Source: Ralstonia wenshanensis (GTDB taxonomy: Bacteria; Pseudomonadota; Gammaproteobacteria; Burkholderiales; Burkholderiaceae). Taken from it: a stretch of DNA of 64,000 nucleotides. Positions 9,104-17,796 of the stretch are shown piece by piece. The position numbers and the translations under genes were made by a program. Where the stretch lies: NCBI RefSeq assembly GCF_021173085.1, contig NZ_CP076412.1, positions 372,001 to 436,000 on the forward strand, read 5' to 3'. Within the stretch, counting starts at the first letter, position 1, and every line of letters starts with the position of its first letter. The notes under the pieces were generated by a model. It was not told the origin of the DNA and ran no database searches. It was given only the letters and a program-made list of their open reading frames with translations.

Positions 9104-9310
9104 TCAGCTCGCGCGTGCGCCGTCGCGGACGGCACCGGCTGCCGATGCCGCCGTATTGCTCAGCGATTGCGCCGCGCCGATGATGCCGCTGGCGGCTGCG
9201 CCCTTGGCTGCAGCGGCCTGCACTGCCGTGGCGATCTTCAGCTGGTCATCGCCGGACTGGTTGATGCTGCCGATGGCGCCGTCGACGCCGGTGGTGGGTG
9301 TACCTGCCAT
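9104..9310 (-). CDS. Small Ala/Gly-rich T3SS protein, needle/pilin (SctF) candidate
   Basis: A 68-aa protein starting MAGTPTTGVDGAIGS, with an AGGAGAG ribosome site 4 nt before the ATG at 9310; a longer reading to 9343 lacks such a site. It lies between sctD and sctI, where a secreted structural subunit is expected. The sequence is Ala/Ser/Gly-rich, has no Cys, and forms one predicted helix at the C-terminal half. The classical SctF needle signature (a central Pro and polar turn, then a conserved C-terminal helix) is not evident; the composition is closer to Hrp pilins. The assignment is inferred from position and composition. Confidence 0.55.
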   Translation of the reverse strand: MAGTPTTGVDGAIGSINQSGDDQLKIATAVQAAAAKGAAASGIIGAAQSLSNTAASAAGAVRDGARAS

Positions 9311-9453
9311 GGTGCTCTCCTGGATGTCAGTCAAAAGGGTCAAAAGGAACGAACAACTTCACTAGCAACTGCTTGCGGTGGCAGCCGACCTCGCATCTGC
9401 CGGCGACCTCCGTACGACACACCCCACGCGCGGGAAAAGGGGGACCCGCTGCG

Positions 9454-10647
9454 CTACGGTGTTTGCGGCTGGATCGGCCACGTGACCGACTGCCCGCCGC
9501 GGTCGAGCACCACACCATCTGAAGCGATGCTCTTCACCTGGAGGCCGCCCTTGAGCCGGGCGCCCTCGAAATACAACTGACCATCGCGCGTCTGCACAAA
9601 GCGCGTGCCGTCTTCGTCTTCGTACGTGCTGACGATTGCGGGCAGGCCGTCTGCGCGCGGCGTGTCCGCCACGATGTTTGGCGGTGGCGGGCCGTCCCAG
9701 GCCACGTGGTCGACCACTTCGACGGCGGGCTTGGCGTCGCGCGCGTAGTTGCGGATGCGTTGCCACGCCTGCGCGCGATCGGCCGTGCCGCTCACCACGA
9801 TGCGGCCATGTCCGTCGTAGGCCACGTTCAGCGCGGCCGTACCGCTTGTGCCGCCTGCGCTGAAGTACTGCTGCGCGGCGGCCAGCAGATCGCTCACCAC
9901 ATACACCTCGCCGATCGACACATCAGACAACCCGCGCGCACGGCTCAGCAGCGCCTGGTGGTCGGCCTCGGTCGGCACGTAGCCGGACACGCGCGACGTG
10001 CCGTCCGACGCGGGCGTCACCACGATCTCCGCCGGGTCGCCCAATGCGTGACGGACCTGCGCTGCACGCGCAGCGGGGTCGCGGCCCCAGAGCGACCAGC
10101 CGTCGTGCCCGGCAAACGCCACCACACCACCGGCCAGCAAGACCGCAAGCCACAGGCCGATGCCTGCCACCAGCCACGTCCGCCCGCGCCCGGCCTTGGT
10201 GGACACTCGTGACAGCCACACCGCTGCCGCCAGCGGCAACCACGACGGCACGCGTTCGGCCAGCACCGTGGCACCAGCGCCTTCCACCGCGGCGGCCGGC
10301 ATGCGAATCGTCCCGACCTTCTCGATGCCGACGCGAATGTCGCCCATGGCAATCACATCGCCCGGCACCACGCTGCGGCGCGTCTGGCCGAACGGCTGGC
10401 CGTTGAGCGTCGGCTCGGCGTCGTCCAGCCGCCGTGCGGACACCGCGATGCCGCCCACCTCGAACATCAACTCCCGCGCGGCGACGCTGCTGTCGGGCAC
10501 GATGATTTCGCAGTTGGGCGCCGAACCGACCACGTTGGCGCCCATACGCAGCGGCATCGATCTGCCGTACAGCGGCCCGCTCAGGAAGCACAGCTTCCAG
10601 GGCGATTTATCCGAGTGCGGCGAGGGTTGTGTGGCTGGCTGGTTCAT
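9454..10647 (-). CDS. sctD: SctD, T3SS inner-membrane ring protein with FHA-like domain
   Basis: The ATG at 10647 gives 397 aa beginning MNQPATQPSPHSDK; the frame is open further upstream but lies inside sctC. The cytoplasmic N-terminal part (about 17-110) is an FHA-like fold with GANVVGSAPNCEIIVPD. One membrane helix follows (about 158-178), then periplasmic BON-like ring-building domains. This is the YscD/PrgH-type protein that forms the outer of the two inner-membrane rings and docks SctK. The start lies inside the end of sctC (41-bp overlap). Confidence 0.9.
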   Translation of the reverse strand: MNQPATQPSPHSDKSPWKLCFLSGPLYGRSMPLRMGANVVGSAPNCEIIVPDSSVAARELMFEVGGIAVSARRLDDAEPTLNGQPFGQTRRSVVPGDVIAMGDIRVGIEKVGTIRMPAAAVEGAGATVLAERVPSWLPLAAAVWLSRVSTKAGRGRTWLVAGIGLWLAVLLAGGVVAFAGHDGWSLWGRDPAARAAQVRHALGDPAEIVVTPASDGTSRVSGYVPTEADHQALLSRARGLSDVSIGEVYVVSDLLAAAQQYFSAGGTSGTAALNVAYDGHGRIVVSGTADRAQAWQRIRNYARDAKPAVEVVDHVAWDGPPPPNIVADTPRADGLPAIVSTYEDEDGTRFVQTRDGQLYFEGARLKGGLQVKSIASDGVVLDRGGQSVTWPIQPQTP

Positions 10648-12541
10648 GCAGTCGCGAAACAGGCGGCGTGGGCAAGGCACCGACACTGGCCGGCGGCTGG
10701 TTGGGTGCCGGCGTGTTGGGCAACGGGCCCGGTTTCCAATCGGTCGAACCCGGCACGGGCATGCCAACGCCCGGGATCGACACGGCGGGCACGTCGTTCG
10801 GGTTGGTGCTGGCGGCGGTCAGGATGCGCGGGGTCAGCAGATAGAAACGCTCCATGTGCTGGCCGGTCTTGTTGGTGTACTTGAACAGGTTGCCGATGAA
10901 GGGCACGTCTGACAGGATCGGAATGCCCGACTTGGTGTTGTTCAGGCTGTCGGAGTTGAAGCCGGCAATCAGCAGGCTCTTGCCCTCTTCGATCATCGCC
11001 TTGGTCACGATCGAGCGCTCCTGCACCACCGGCAGCTGCGAGACGCGGTCGTTGGTCAGGTTGCCGTCGTCGATGTCGATCGACATCATCACGCTCATCT
11101 GCCCGGCCTCGTTGACGATGAGCGGCGTGACTTTCACGCTCGTGCCCGTCGTGATGCCGTACAGCGATGCATCCTGAAAGCCCGACACCGGCACGTAGAA
11201 GTGGATGAGGTTTTCAAGGATGGCCTCGGTGTTGTCGAGTGCCAGCACCTTCGGCTTGGCCTGCAGTTGCGCGTTGCCGCTCTGCGTGAGCGCATTGATG
11301 CGCGCCAGCAGGTAGTTGCGCAGGCTGCCGCCAATCGATGCGGTGAGCGCCATGCCGATCGGCGTTGTGGCGCCGGTCTGGCCGTCTTCCGTGGTGCCAA
11401 GATTGAACGTGAGCGGCGGATTGTTGCCGTTGCCGGATTGGAAATCGCCGTGCGTGGTATGCAGGCGCCAATCCACGCCCAGGCTGTCGAGCGAATCGGT
11501 GCTGATGTCGATGATGGTGAGGTTGATTTCCACCAGCCGCGGCTTGGTATCGAGCGAGGCAATCAGGCGCTCGTATTGCGCCATGTGCTCGGGCACGTCG
11601 CGGATGAGCACGGCATTGATGCCGGCGTCGGCTTCGATACGCGGGAGGTCAGGCGGTGCACCGCCGCCCGATGCTGCCGGTGCCTGCGCGCCGTAGCCGG
11701 AATCCCCTTGCGCGCCCGCCAGCGGAATCTCGATGCGCGGCACGTTGATGCTGTCACCGGAACTGAGCTTCATCTGCCGCGTCGGGCCAGTCAGCCGCAT
11801 GGCGCGCGTGGGCGACATGCCGGGGCTGCTGGCTCCCGGGTTGGGCGCACCCAGCAGCCGACGCATCATGGTGGCAATGCCGGGAATCGTCACGGGCTTA
11901 CCGGACCGGTTGATCTCCACATCGCCCGCCCAGGCGTACTTGAGCGGGAACGCGCGAATCTCGGCGCGATCCATGCCGCGTGACGGATCGGCAATCGATG
12001 CAATGGCCTGGCGCACGAGTTCCACATAGCGCTTCGGGCCGGACGCGTAGACGGTGTTTTCCTTGTCGCTCACCACGAGCGGAAAGCGCTGATCGGTGAT
12101 CTGCATGGCGCGCAGGATCTGCGCAAGCTCCGGGCCGCTGCCCTTCGGGATCGGGAAGACCTGCGTCTGTGAATCGTCCGCGCGGTCTACGTAGATCAGC
12201 GAGCCGTCGTAGTACCACGTGAGCCCGTAGGTGGCGCACACGGTGTTGAGCGTGCTGGCCGGCGGGCCCGAGAACTTGCCGTTGATGGTGCCTTCCACCT
12301 TTGGATCGACCACCGCCGTCACGCCCTGGGATGCCGCCAGCTCGCGGATGAAATCCCCCACCTTCTTGCCTTCGGCCACCAGCGTGTACGACCGGTTGCG
12401 CCAGCGCAGCTCGGCGGCCTGCACCACGGCCGCCGTCGTCAGCAGCCACAGGCACGCCGCTGATGCACTCCACTGCAGGAATCGATAGCGTTTGTTCACG
12501 CGTGTTCTCGCTCGGTTATGTTGTTGTTCGTTCGGCGCCAT
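10607..12541 (-). CDS. sctC: SctC, T3SS outer-membrane secretin
   Basis: A 644-aa secretin. An N-terminal basic stretch and hydrophobic segment end at a signal-peptidase-like VVQAAELRW (about residue 40). N0/N1 domains (TLVAEGKKVGDFIRELAASQG, SGPELAQILRAMQ) precede the secretin core, which carries the signature VPFIGNLFKYTN and the closing LTPRIL. The insert between N-domains and core is Gly/Pro/Ser-rich. It forms the outer-membrane pore. An alternative start is a nearby GTG (VNKRYRF). The C-terminal 41 bp overlap the start of sctD. Confidence 0.96.
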   Translation of the reverse strand: MAPNEQQHNRARTRVNKRYRFLQWSASAACLWLLTTAAVVQAAELRWRNRSYTLVAEGKKVGDFIRELAASQGVTAVVDPKVEGTINGKFSGPPASTLNTVCATYGLTWYYDGSLIYVDRADDSQTQVFPIPKGSGPELAQILRAMQITDQRFPLVVSDKENTVYASGPKRYVELVRQAIASIADPSRGMDRAEIRAFPLKYAWAGDVEINRSGKPVTIPGIATMMRRLLGAPNPGASSPGMSPTRAMRLTGPTRQMKLSSGDSINVPRIEIPLAGAQGDSGYGAQAPAASGGGAPPDLPRIEADAGINAVLIRDVPEHMAQYERLIASLDTKPRLVEINLTIIDISTDSLDSLGVDWRLHTTHGDFQSGNGNNPPLTFNLGTTEDGQTGATTPIGMALTASIGGSLRNYLLARINALTQSGNAQLQAKPKVLALDNTEAILENLIHFYVPVSGFQDASLYGITTGTSVKVTPLIVNEAGQMSVMMSIDIDDGNLTNDRVSQLPVVQERSIVTKAMIEEGKSLLIAGFNSDSLNNTKSGIPILSDVPFIGNLFKYTNKTGQHMERFYLLTPRILTAASTNPNDVPAVSIPGVGMPVPGSTDWKPGPLPNTPAPNQPPASVGALPTPPVSRLHEPASHTTLAALG

Positions 12542-12556
12542 CTCGCGATCCCCCCG

Positions 12557-12838
12557 CTAGAAAGGCGCCACACCGCCGTAAAACACCTGATCGAGTGCCA
12601 TGCGGGCAAAACGCAGCACTTCGCGTCCGCCCCACCCCGCCAGCACCACGATGGTCACCATCACCGCAATCAGCCGCACCGACAGGCCGATGCTCTGATC
12701 CTGGATCTGCGTCACTGCCTGCGCGATGGCAATCAGCAACGCCGATACCGTCGCCACCGCCACCACCGGCAACGAGACCAGCAGCACCAGCAGCAAGCCC
12801 TGGCGTGTGGCTTCGAGAATGGTGGCGCTCATGTTCAT
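12557..12838 (-). CDS. sctS: SctS, T3SS export apparatus membrane protein
   Basis: A 93-aa protein with two hydrophobic helices separated by the conserved polar loop IAIAQAVTQIQDQSI, the family pattern of YscS/SpaQ/FliQ. It is a component of the SctRST export gate. Length is normal (about 86-93 aa). In most systems sctS follows sctR directly; here it has moved to the minus-strand operon between sctV and sctC while sctR sits on the divergent operon. Confidence 0.93.
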   Translation of the reverse strand: MNMSATILEATRQGLLLVLLVSLPVVAVATVSALLIAIAQAVTQIQDQSIGLSVRLIAVMVTIVVLAGWGGREVLRFARMALDQVFYGGVAPF

Positions 12839-12883
12839 GGGTCTGTCTCCTTGCGTGTTCCGTGCGCTCTGTGTGTTCTGCGT

Positions 12884-14890
12884 TCAGGCGGGGTTCGTCA
12901 CCCAGCCCACGGTATTGAGTTCGATGGCTTCGTCGATCTCCTGGTACGACAGCACCGGCAGATCGCCAAACACCGGCTGCAGCATCGTCTTGACGTAGCG
13001 GCGGCAGTTGAGCGACACCATCACCGCCAGCGGGCGGCCATGGCGGTCTTTCTCCAGCGGGCGGGTGCCGCCAAGGATCTTCACCACCTGGTCGGTAATC
13101 GCCTGCTTGGCGTCACGTGTGAGGCTCAGCACGCTGCCCTGCTTGGTGTGCACGACGGCCTGCTCGATGCGCTCCTGCAAGGATTGTTCGAACAGCACCA
13201 CATCGAGCACGCGGCTGGTGCCGCAGAACTGCTCGGTGATCTGACGGTGCAAATCCACGCGCACCAGCTCCACGAGGCCGATCACGTCTTCGGGCTCTTT
13301 GGGCGACCACGTGATCAGGCTCTCGAAAATGGCGCGCAGGTTGCGGATCGACACGCCCTCCTGCACCAGCCGGCGCAGCACTTCGGTAATGCGCTGCGGC
13401 GGCACCAGACGCGTGAGTTCGGCCACCAGCTCGCCGTGTTCGCGACGCATGATCTGGATGAGGTTCTGCGTTTCCTGAATGCCGATGAGCGACGCGGCGT
13501 TGCGTTCGATGAGCGATTCGACTTCGGCGGCCAGACGATCTTCAGCGGGCACGGCAGTGTCTGAAATCGCATCGCGCTCGGGCAGCGTGCCCTCGGCGGC
13601 CAGCACGTCCTGTACGAGCAGCGCGTAACTGTGGGCGGGCAAGGCCGCATCCCAGTTCAGCTGCACGCGCGGGAACACCGCACCGAGCCTGCGCTGCACG
13701 CGCGATTTGGCTTCGGCCAGGCGGGTCTGCAGCGCAACGAGTTCGATTTCGCCGCGCAGGTCTTCCGACAGGCGCACGGCAATGGGTGCGGCGATGCCTT
13801 CCGCGGGCGAGCCTGCTTCGGGTTCAGCCAACCGCCGTGCGTCTGGGCCGAGCACAAGCAGATCGAGCGGCGGCGCCTGCCGGCGCTGGCGCATGCGGAG
13901 GAAGGCGGCTGCGGCGGTGCCGATGGCCAACAGCAGGAACGACCACTTCGGAAACCCCGGCACCAGCAGGAACGCCAGCAGCACGCCGCTGGCCATCAGC
14001 ATGCCGCGCGGGTGGGCAGTGATCTGCGAGCCGATCTGCTGACCAAGGTGGCGTGCTTCACGGTCCCGCGTCGCCACACGGGTGGTGACGATACCGGCGG
14101 CAATCGACACCAGCAGCGAGGGAATCTGCGAAGCCATGCCGTCGCCCACCGTCAGAATCGCGTACCGGTGCAGCGCATCGCCAATCGACATGCCGTGCAT
14201 CAACGCGCCCACGGCAATGCCGGCCAGGATGTTGATGACCGCGATGATGATGCCGGCAATGGCGTCGCCCTTGACGAACTTCATTGCGCCGTCCATTGCG
14301 CCGTGCAGCTGCGATTCCTGCTCCAGCGCTTCACGGCGGCGCTTGGCTTCGTCCGACGTGATGATGCTGGCGCGCAGATCCGCGTCGATACTCATCTGCT
14401 TGCCGGGCATTGCATCCAGCGAAAACCGCGCACCGACCTCAGCCACGCGCTCCGAGCCCTTGGCGATCACGATGAACTGCACCACCGCGATCACCAGGAA
14501 CACCACGCCGCCCACGACGAAGTTGTTGCCGACCACCAGCTTGCCGAACGTGTCGATCACGTGACCTGCATTGGCCTGCAGCAGGATCAGCTTGCACGAC
14601 GCAATGTTCAGCGACAGCCGGAACAGCGTCGTAAACAGCAGCACGGCCGGAAACGACGAGAACGCAAGCGCCGACGGCAGATAGATCGACACGCACAGCA
14701 GCACGATGCTGGCCGCCAGATTGAGCGAGATGAGCCCGTCCAACACGACGGTGGGTAACGGCAGCACAAAGAGCGCGACGACCGCCACCACGAACACGGC
14801 AATCGCAATGTCGTAGTTCACCAGCCGCGCCCAGCGCAAGCCGGTGAGCGGAACGTCCAACGCTGCAGCAAGATTGCGAGGCTTTGCCAT
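12884..14890 (-). CDS. sctV: SctV, T3SS major export gate protein
   Basis: A FlhA/YscV-family protein of 668 aa from the ATG at 14890 (a further ATG at 14917 has no ribosome site). About seven membrane helices fill the N-terminal half, including the FLVIAVVQFIVIAKGSERVAEVGARFSLDAMPGKQMSID region that defines the family's cytoplasmic loop. The C-terminal cytoplasmic domain forms the nonameric ring that selects substrates. It is the first gene of the minus-strand operon and is divergent from the LuxR-sctQ-sctR operon. Confidence 0.96.
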   Translation of the reverse strand: MAKPRNLAAALDVPLTGLRWARLVNYDIAIAVFVVAVVALFVLPLPTVVLDGLISLNLAASIVLLCVSIYLPSALAFSSFPAVLLFTTLFRLSLNIASCKLILLQANAGHVIDTFGKLVVGNNFVVGGVVFLVIAVVQFIVIAKGSERVAEVGARFSLDAMPGKQMSIDADLRASIITSDEAKRRREALEQESQLHGAMDGAMKFVKGDAIAGIIIAVINILAGIAVGALMHGMSIGDALHRYAILTVGDGMASQIPSLLVSIAAGIVTTRVATRDREARHLGQQIGSQITAHPRGMLMASGVLLAFLLVPGFPKWSFLLLAIGTAAAAFLRMRQRRQAPPLDLLVLGPDARRLAEPEAGSPAEGIAAPIAVRLSEDLRGEIELVALQTRLAEAKSRVQRRLGAVFPRVQLNWDAALPAHSYALLVQDVLAAEGTLPERDAISDTAVPAEDRLAAEVESLIERNAASLIGIQETQNLIQIMRREHGELVAELTRLVPPQRITEVLRRLVQEGVSIRNLRAIFESLITWSPKEPEDVIGLVELVRVDLHRQITEQFCGTSRVLDVVLFEQSLQERIEQAVVHTKQGSVLSLTRDAKQAITDQVVKILGGTRPLEKDRHGRPLAVMVSLNCRRYVKTMLQPVFGDLPVLSYQEIDEAIELNTVGWVTNPA

Positions 14891-15134
14891 GGAGCGCCTT
14901 TGGGCCGTGTGGGCCATAGCCCACGAATGTCCGTAGAAGACCGGCGCCGTTCAGCACCCGCTTCCCTTGCGAAAAGTGTAGAAGTGGGGGGCCTGTCCGC
15001 TCAACGCTGAAACTCGTAGTCGTGCGGTCAATCTCTGACGAAGTTTCGGGGTGGACTACGCTTTTCGGTAGTTCATCGCAGCGTGTGCGCGCCACTACAG
15101 TAAGTGCATTCACTTGCCACGCGAGAGGCCACGG
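14891..15134. promoter_or_regulatory. Divergent promoter region between the two sct operons, with inverted repeats
   Basis: These 244 bp separate sctV from the luxR-sctQ-sctR operon. An imperfect inverted repeat lies at 15053-15074 (GGACTAC, 8-bp centre, GTAGTTC), the size of a lux box but of different sequence. A second one, AAGTG-CATT-CACTT, lies at 15102-15115. TTCG occurs at 15045-15048 and 15064-15067, one base short of PIP/hrpII spacing. Confidence 0.5.
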
Positions 15135-15983
15135 TTGAATGCTTCGAATGTGGGTGCCGGCGATGTCCGCGCGCCGATCCTGTTTGGCGAAGAACACATC
15201 GTGGTCGATGCGGAATCGATCCGCCTGGGTGCGACGGCGCGCGCCGAGTCCTTCTCTGAAACCGCGCAGGATCTGCGGGCCGCGCACGGTGCGCAGGAAC
15301 GGCAATTGCTGCTGCGCGCCGTCTTGCGCAGCATCGGCTTCGACTGGCTCTGTTACTACCGACTGACACGCATTGGGGAATCGATTACGCGGGTGCTGTA
15401 CTTCCGTGCGTATTCCCCGCCGAACTGGCCCAAGCGCTACGTCGACGAACGCTACTTTGAAGTCGACCCGCGGCTGGCCTTTGCGTTGCGCTACGAATGG
15501 CCCCTGGTGTGGGACTTGGCGGACCTTGGAGCCACGCTCACCGCACCGGCGGATGCGGACCGCCTGCACCGCCTGCTGCAAGACGCCGAACGCGCCGGCC
15601 TGCGCAGCGGCATCAGCTTCGGTGTCGTGAGCCCACGCAGCCTGGAGCACAGCGTCATCTGCTTTGGATCGGGCAATAACGCCAAGGGCTGGATTGCCGA
15701 CAACGTGGTCGGCCAAGCCTATGCAGTGGGACTGGGCCTGCATGAATTTCTCATGCAGCACGCAAAACCGTTGCATGAAGACACGCACGCGCGTGCGCTC
15801 AGCCAGGTACAGCGTCAGATTCTGGAATTCATCACCAGCGGGTTATCGGACAAGGCGATTGCCGAGCAGCTCAACATGTCGCCGCACAACGTCGACTATC
15901 ACCTGCGTCAGCTCAAGAAGAAATACGGTGCGCAGAACCGCGTGCAGCTTGCCTATATGGCCGGACGCATGTTCATGACATGA
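15135..15983 (+). CDS. LuxR-type transcriptional regulator (T3SS-linked LuxR solo)
   Basis: 282 aa from a TTG at 15135, chosen because GAGAGG ends 6 nt before it; another TTG lies at 15114. The N-terminal part resembles an autoinducer-binding domain and keeps the residues typical of AHL receptors (TraR numbering): W57 (in NWPKRY), Y61, D70-P71 (EVDPRL), W85 (LVWD) and G113 (GLRSG). The C-terminal GerE-type helix-turn-helix reads GLSDKAIAEQLNMSPHNVDYHLRQL. No LuxI is present. Its stop overlaps the sctQ start (ATGA), so it belongs to the sctQ-sctR operon and probably controls the T3SS. Confidence 0.88.
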   Translation: MNASNVGAGDVRAPILFGEEHIVVDAESIRLGATARAESFSETAQDLRAAHGAQERQLLLRAVLRSIGFDWLCYYRLTRIGESITRVLYFRAYSPPNWPKRYVDERYFEVDPRLAFALRYEWPLVWDLADLGATLTAPADADRLHRLLQDAERAGLRSGISFGVVSPRSLEHSVICFGSGNNAKGWIADNVVGQAYAVGLGLHEFLMQHAKPLHEDTHARALSQVQRQILEFITSGLSDKAIAEQLNMSPHNVDYHLRQLKKKYGAQNRVQLAYMAGRMFMT

Positions 15984-17068
15984 ATACGCTCGACGCCCGC
16001 ATGCTCTCGGCCGTGGACCAGGCGCTGGCGCGTACGCTGTCGCGCCTGTATCTGGCGCGCGCAGCACTACCGTTTTCCGTAGGCAGCACGCCCTACGAAG
16101 CGCGTTGCGAAGCGCATGCCGTACAAGCCGCGGCACAAGCCTACCGCTTCACGTTGGGCGATGCGCCGGGCTGGCTGCTGCTCGATGCCGCCGCTGAGCG
16201 CGCATGGCTGGCCGACGCCGCAGACGCCCACGTGCCGCAAGCCTTGCGCTGCGCGGTGCTCGCCGATGCCTTGGCGCCACTCGCACGGGGTATCGAACAA
16301 CGCAGCGGACGTGCGCTTACATGGTTGCCGGAGGCCGCCTCGCCAGAGGTCCGGCTGGACCGGCCAGACGTCCTGCAGATGATGATCAGCCGCCACGACG
16401 ACGCACCCGTCGAAGACGGTGCCGCGCCATGGCTGGCGCGCGCCGGACTGCTGTTCGACGCGCCGCACGTCCTGCCCGAACTGTGTCCGACAGAGCTGAC
16501 TGCGGAACCCATACCGCTGGCCGCCTTCATGGGCACGCACGTGCCGCTGCGCTTCGAGCTGGGCGCCACCTTTCTGTCACGCCGGGACTTTGCCGGCATT
16601 GCGCTGGGCGACATCGTGCGCATCGAAAAATGGCTTCCTGCTGGCGATGCATTGCGCTGCGTTGCCCGCGTGCGCGGGCGGCTGCACCTGCGTGTGTTCG
16701 GACAAGTGCAAGGCAACCGCATCGTCGTGGAAAACGTGGAGGAAAAGCCAATGACAACCGAGAACCCAGCCCCGAACGCCGCGACATCCGGCACGGAGCC
16801 CACGGCGCGCCCGCTTCCCACCGACAGCCTGGACGACATCGAACTGGTTACCACCTTCGAGCTGGAAGAGCGGCGCCTGTCACTAGCCGAGCTGCGCGCG
16901 CTGCGGCCCGGCACGGTGATGGAGCTGGCGCAGCCGCTCAACCAGGCCGTCATCCGCATCCTCGCCAATGGCATGCCGGTCGGCGAAGGCCACCTGATTG
17001 CTGTCGGCAACCGGCTCGGCGTGCGCGTATCGCGCTTCATCGGGCAGGCGGCACCTGGGCAGGCATAA
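15980..17068 (+). CDS. sctQ: SctQ, T3SS sorting-platform/C-ring protein
   Basis: A 362-aa YscQ/SpaO/FliN-related protein. The N-terminal region is variable; the SpoA domains include FLSRRDFAGIALGDIVRIEKWLP (about 195-220) and the C-terminal LSLAELRALRPGTVMELAQPLNQAVIRILANGMPVGEG (about 295-335), with the family-typical GHLIAVGNRLGVRVSRF end. A strong internal start lies at 16751 (see separate entry). The gene overlaps the upstream luxR by 4 bp, and sctR follows after 57 bp. Confidence 0.92.
   Translation: MNTLDARMLSAVDQALARTLSRLYLARAALPFSVGSTPYEARCEAHAVQAAAQAYRFTLGDAPGWLLLDAAAERAWLADAADAHVPQALRCAVLADALAPLARGIEQRSGRALTWLPEAASPEVRLDRPDVLQMMISRHDDAPVEDGAAPWLARAGLLFDAPHVLPELCPTELTAEPIPLAAFMGTHVPLRFELGATFLSRRDFAGIALGDIVRIEKWLPAGDALRCVARVRGRLHLRVFGQVQGNRIVVENVEEKPMTTENPAPNAATSGTEPTARPLPTDSLDDIELVTTFELEERRLSLAELRALRPGTVMELAQPLNQAVIRILANGMPVGEGHLIAVGNRLGVRVSRFIGQAAPGQA
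16751..17068 (+). CDS. Probable internally initiated SctQ C-terminal fragment (SctQ-C)
   Basis: Inside sctQ and in the same frame, GGAGG (16738-16742) lies 8 nt before an ATG at 16751. This would make a 105-aa product starting MTTENPAPNAATS, carrying only the last SpoA domain after a Pro/Thr-rich linker. Internal SctQ-C starts are established in Yersinia YscQ, Salmonella SpaO and others, where the short form assembles with full-length SctQ. Here it is inferred from the ribosome site and domain boundary. Confidence 0.6.
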   Translation: MTTENPAPNAATSGTEPTARPLPTDSLDDIELVTTFELEERRLSLAELRALRPGTVMELAQPLNQAVIRILANGMPVGEGHLIAVGNRLGVRVSRFIGQAAPGQA

Positions 17069-17125
17069 CGCCCGGCCCGCTTCTCCCCCAACAAGAACAA
17101 CGCATCGACACACTCGACACGCACC

Positions 17126-17785
17126 ATGGGAAACCTGCCCAATCCCGTAGCGATGATTGCCGTGGTGGCGGCGTTGGGCATCGCGCCCTTTGCCGCGCTC
17201 ATGGTCACGAGCTACACCAAGCTGGTGGTGGTGTTTGGCCTGCTGCGCTCGGCGCTGGGCATTCAACAGGTGCCGCCCAACATCGTGCTCAACGGCATCG
17301 CGCTGATCCTGACGGTGTTCATCATGGCGCCGGTCGGCATGGACATGGTCGACAACCTGCGCGGGCGCAACTTCAACCTGAGCAGCCAGATGAGCGTGGA
17401 TGACGTGATCGCCATTCTCGATGCCGCGCAGCCGCCGGTGAAGAAATTCCTGCAGACCCATACGCTGGAATCGGAGCGCAATTTCTTCGTCAAATCGGCC
17501 ACGAGCATCTGGCCCAAGGAGCGCGCCGCCGGCCTGAAGAACGACGACCTGACGGTACTCGTGCCGAGCTTCACCCTTACCGAGCTGATCAAGGCGTTCC
17601 AGGTGGGCTTTGTGCTTTACATCATCTTCGTGGTGGTCGACCTGGTGGTGGCCAACCTGTTGCTGGCGCTGGGCATGCAGATGATTGCGCCGACCACCAT
17701 CTCGGTGCCGTTCAAGCTGCTGCTGTTCGTGATGCTCGATGGCTGGTCGGTGCTCGTGCACGGGCTCGTGCTGTCTTATCGATAG
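17126..17785 (+). CDS. sctR: SctR, T3SS export apparatus membrane protein
   Basis: A 219-aa YscR/SpaP/FliP-family core export-gate protein. It shows the diagnostic segments SYTKLVVVFGLLRSALGIQQVPPN near the N-terminus and PSFTLTELIKAFQVGFVLYIIF and VVVDLVVANLLLALGM near the C-terminus, with four hydrophobic helices. Length is normal. It lies downstream of sctQ and immediately upstream of a lytic transglycosylase gene. Confidence 0.96.
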   Translation: MGNLPNPVAMIAVVAALGIAPFAALMVTSYTKLVVVFGLLRSALGIQQVPPNIVLNGIALILTVFIMAPVGMDMVDNLRGRNFNLSSQMSVDDVIAILDAAQPPVKKFLQTHTLESERNFFVKSATSIWPKERAAGLKNDDLTVLVPSFTLTELIKAFQVGFVLYIIFVVVDLVVANLLLALGMQMIAPTTISVPFKLLLFVMLDGWSVLVHGLVLSYR

Positions 17786-17796
17786 AGGTGGCGACC

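Noticed and set aside
15045-15067. TTCG...TTCG in the sct divergent promoter as a PIP/hrpII box
   Set aside because: The spacing is 15 bp; the hrpII/PIP element needs 16 between TTCG cores, so this is one base short, and TTCG is common in this GC range.
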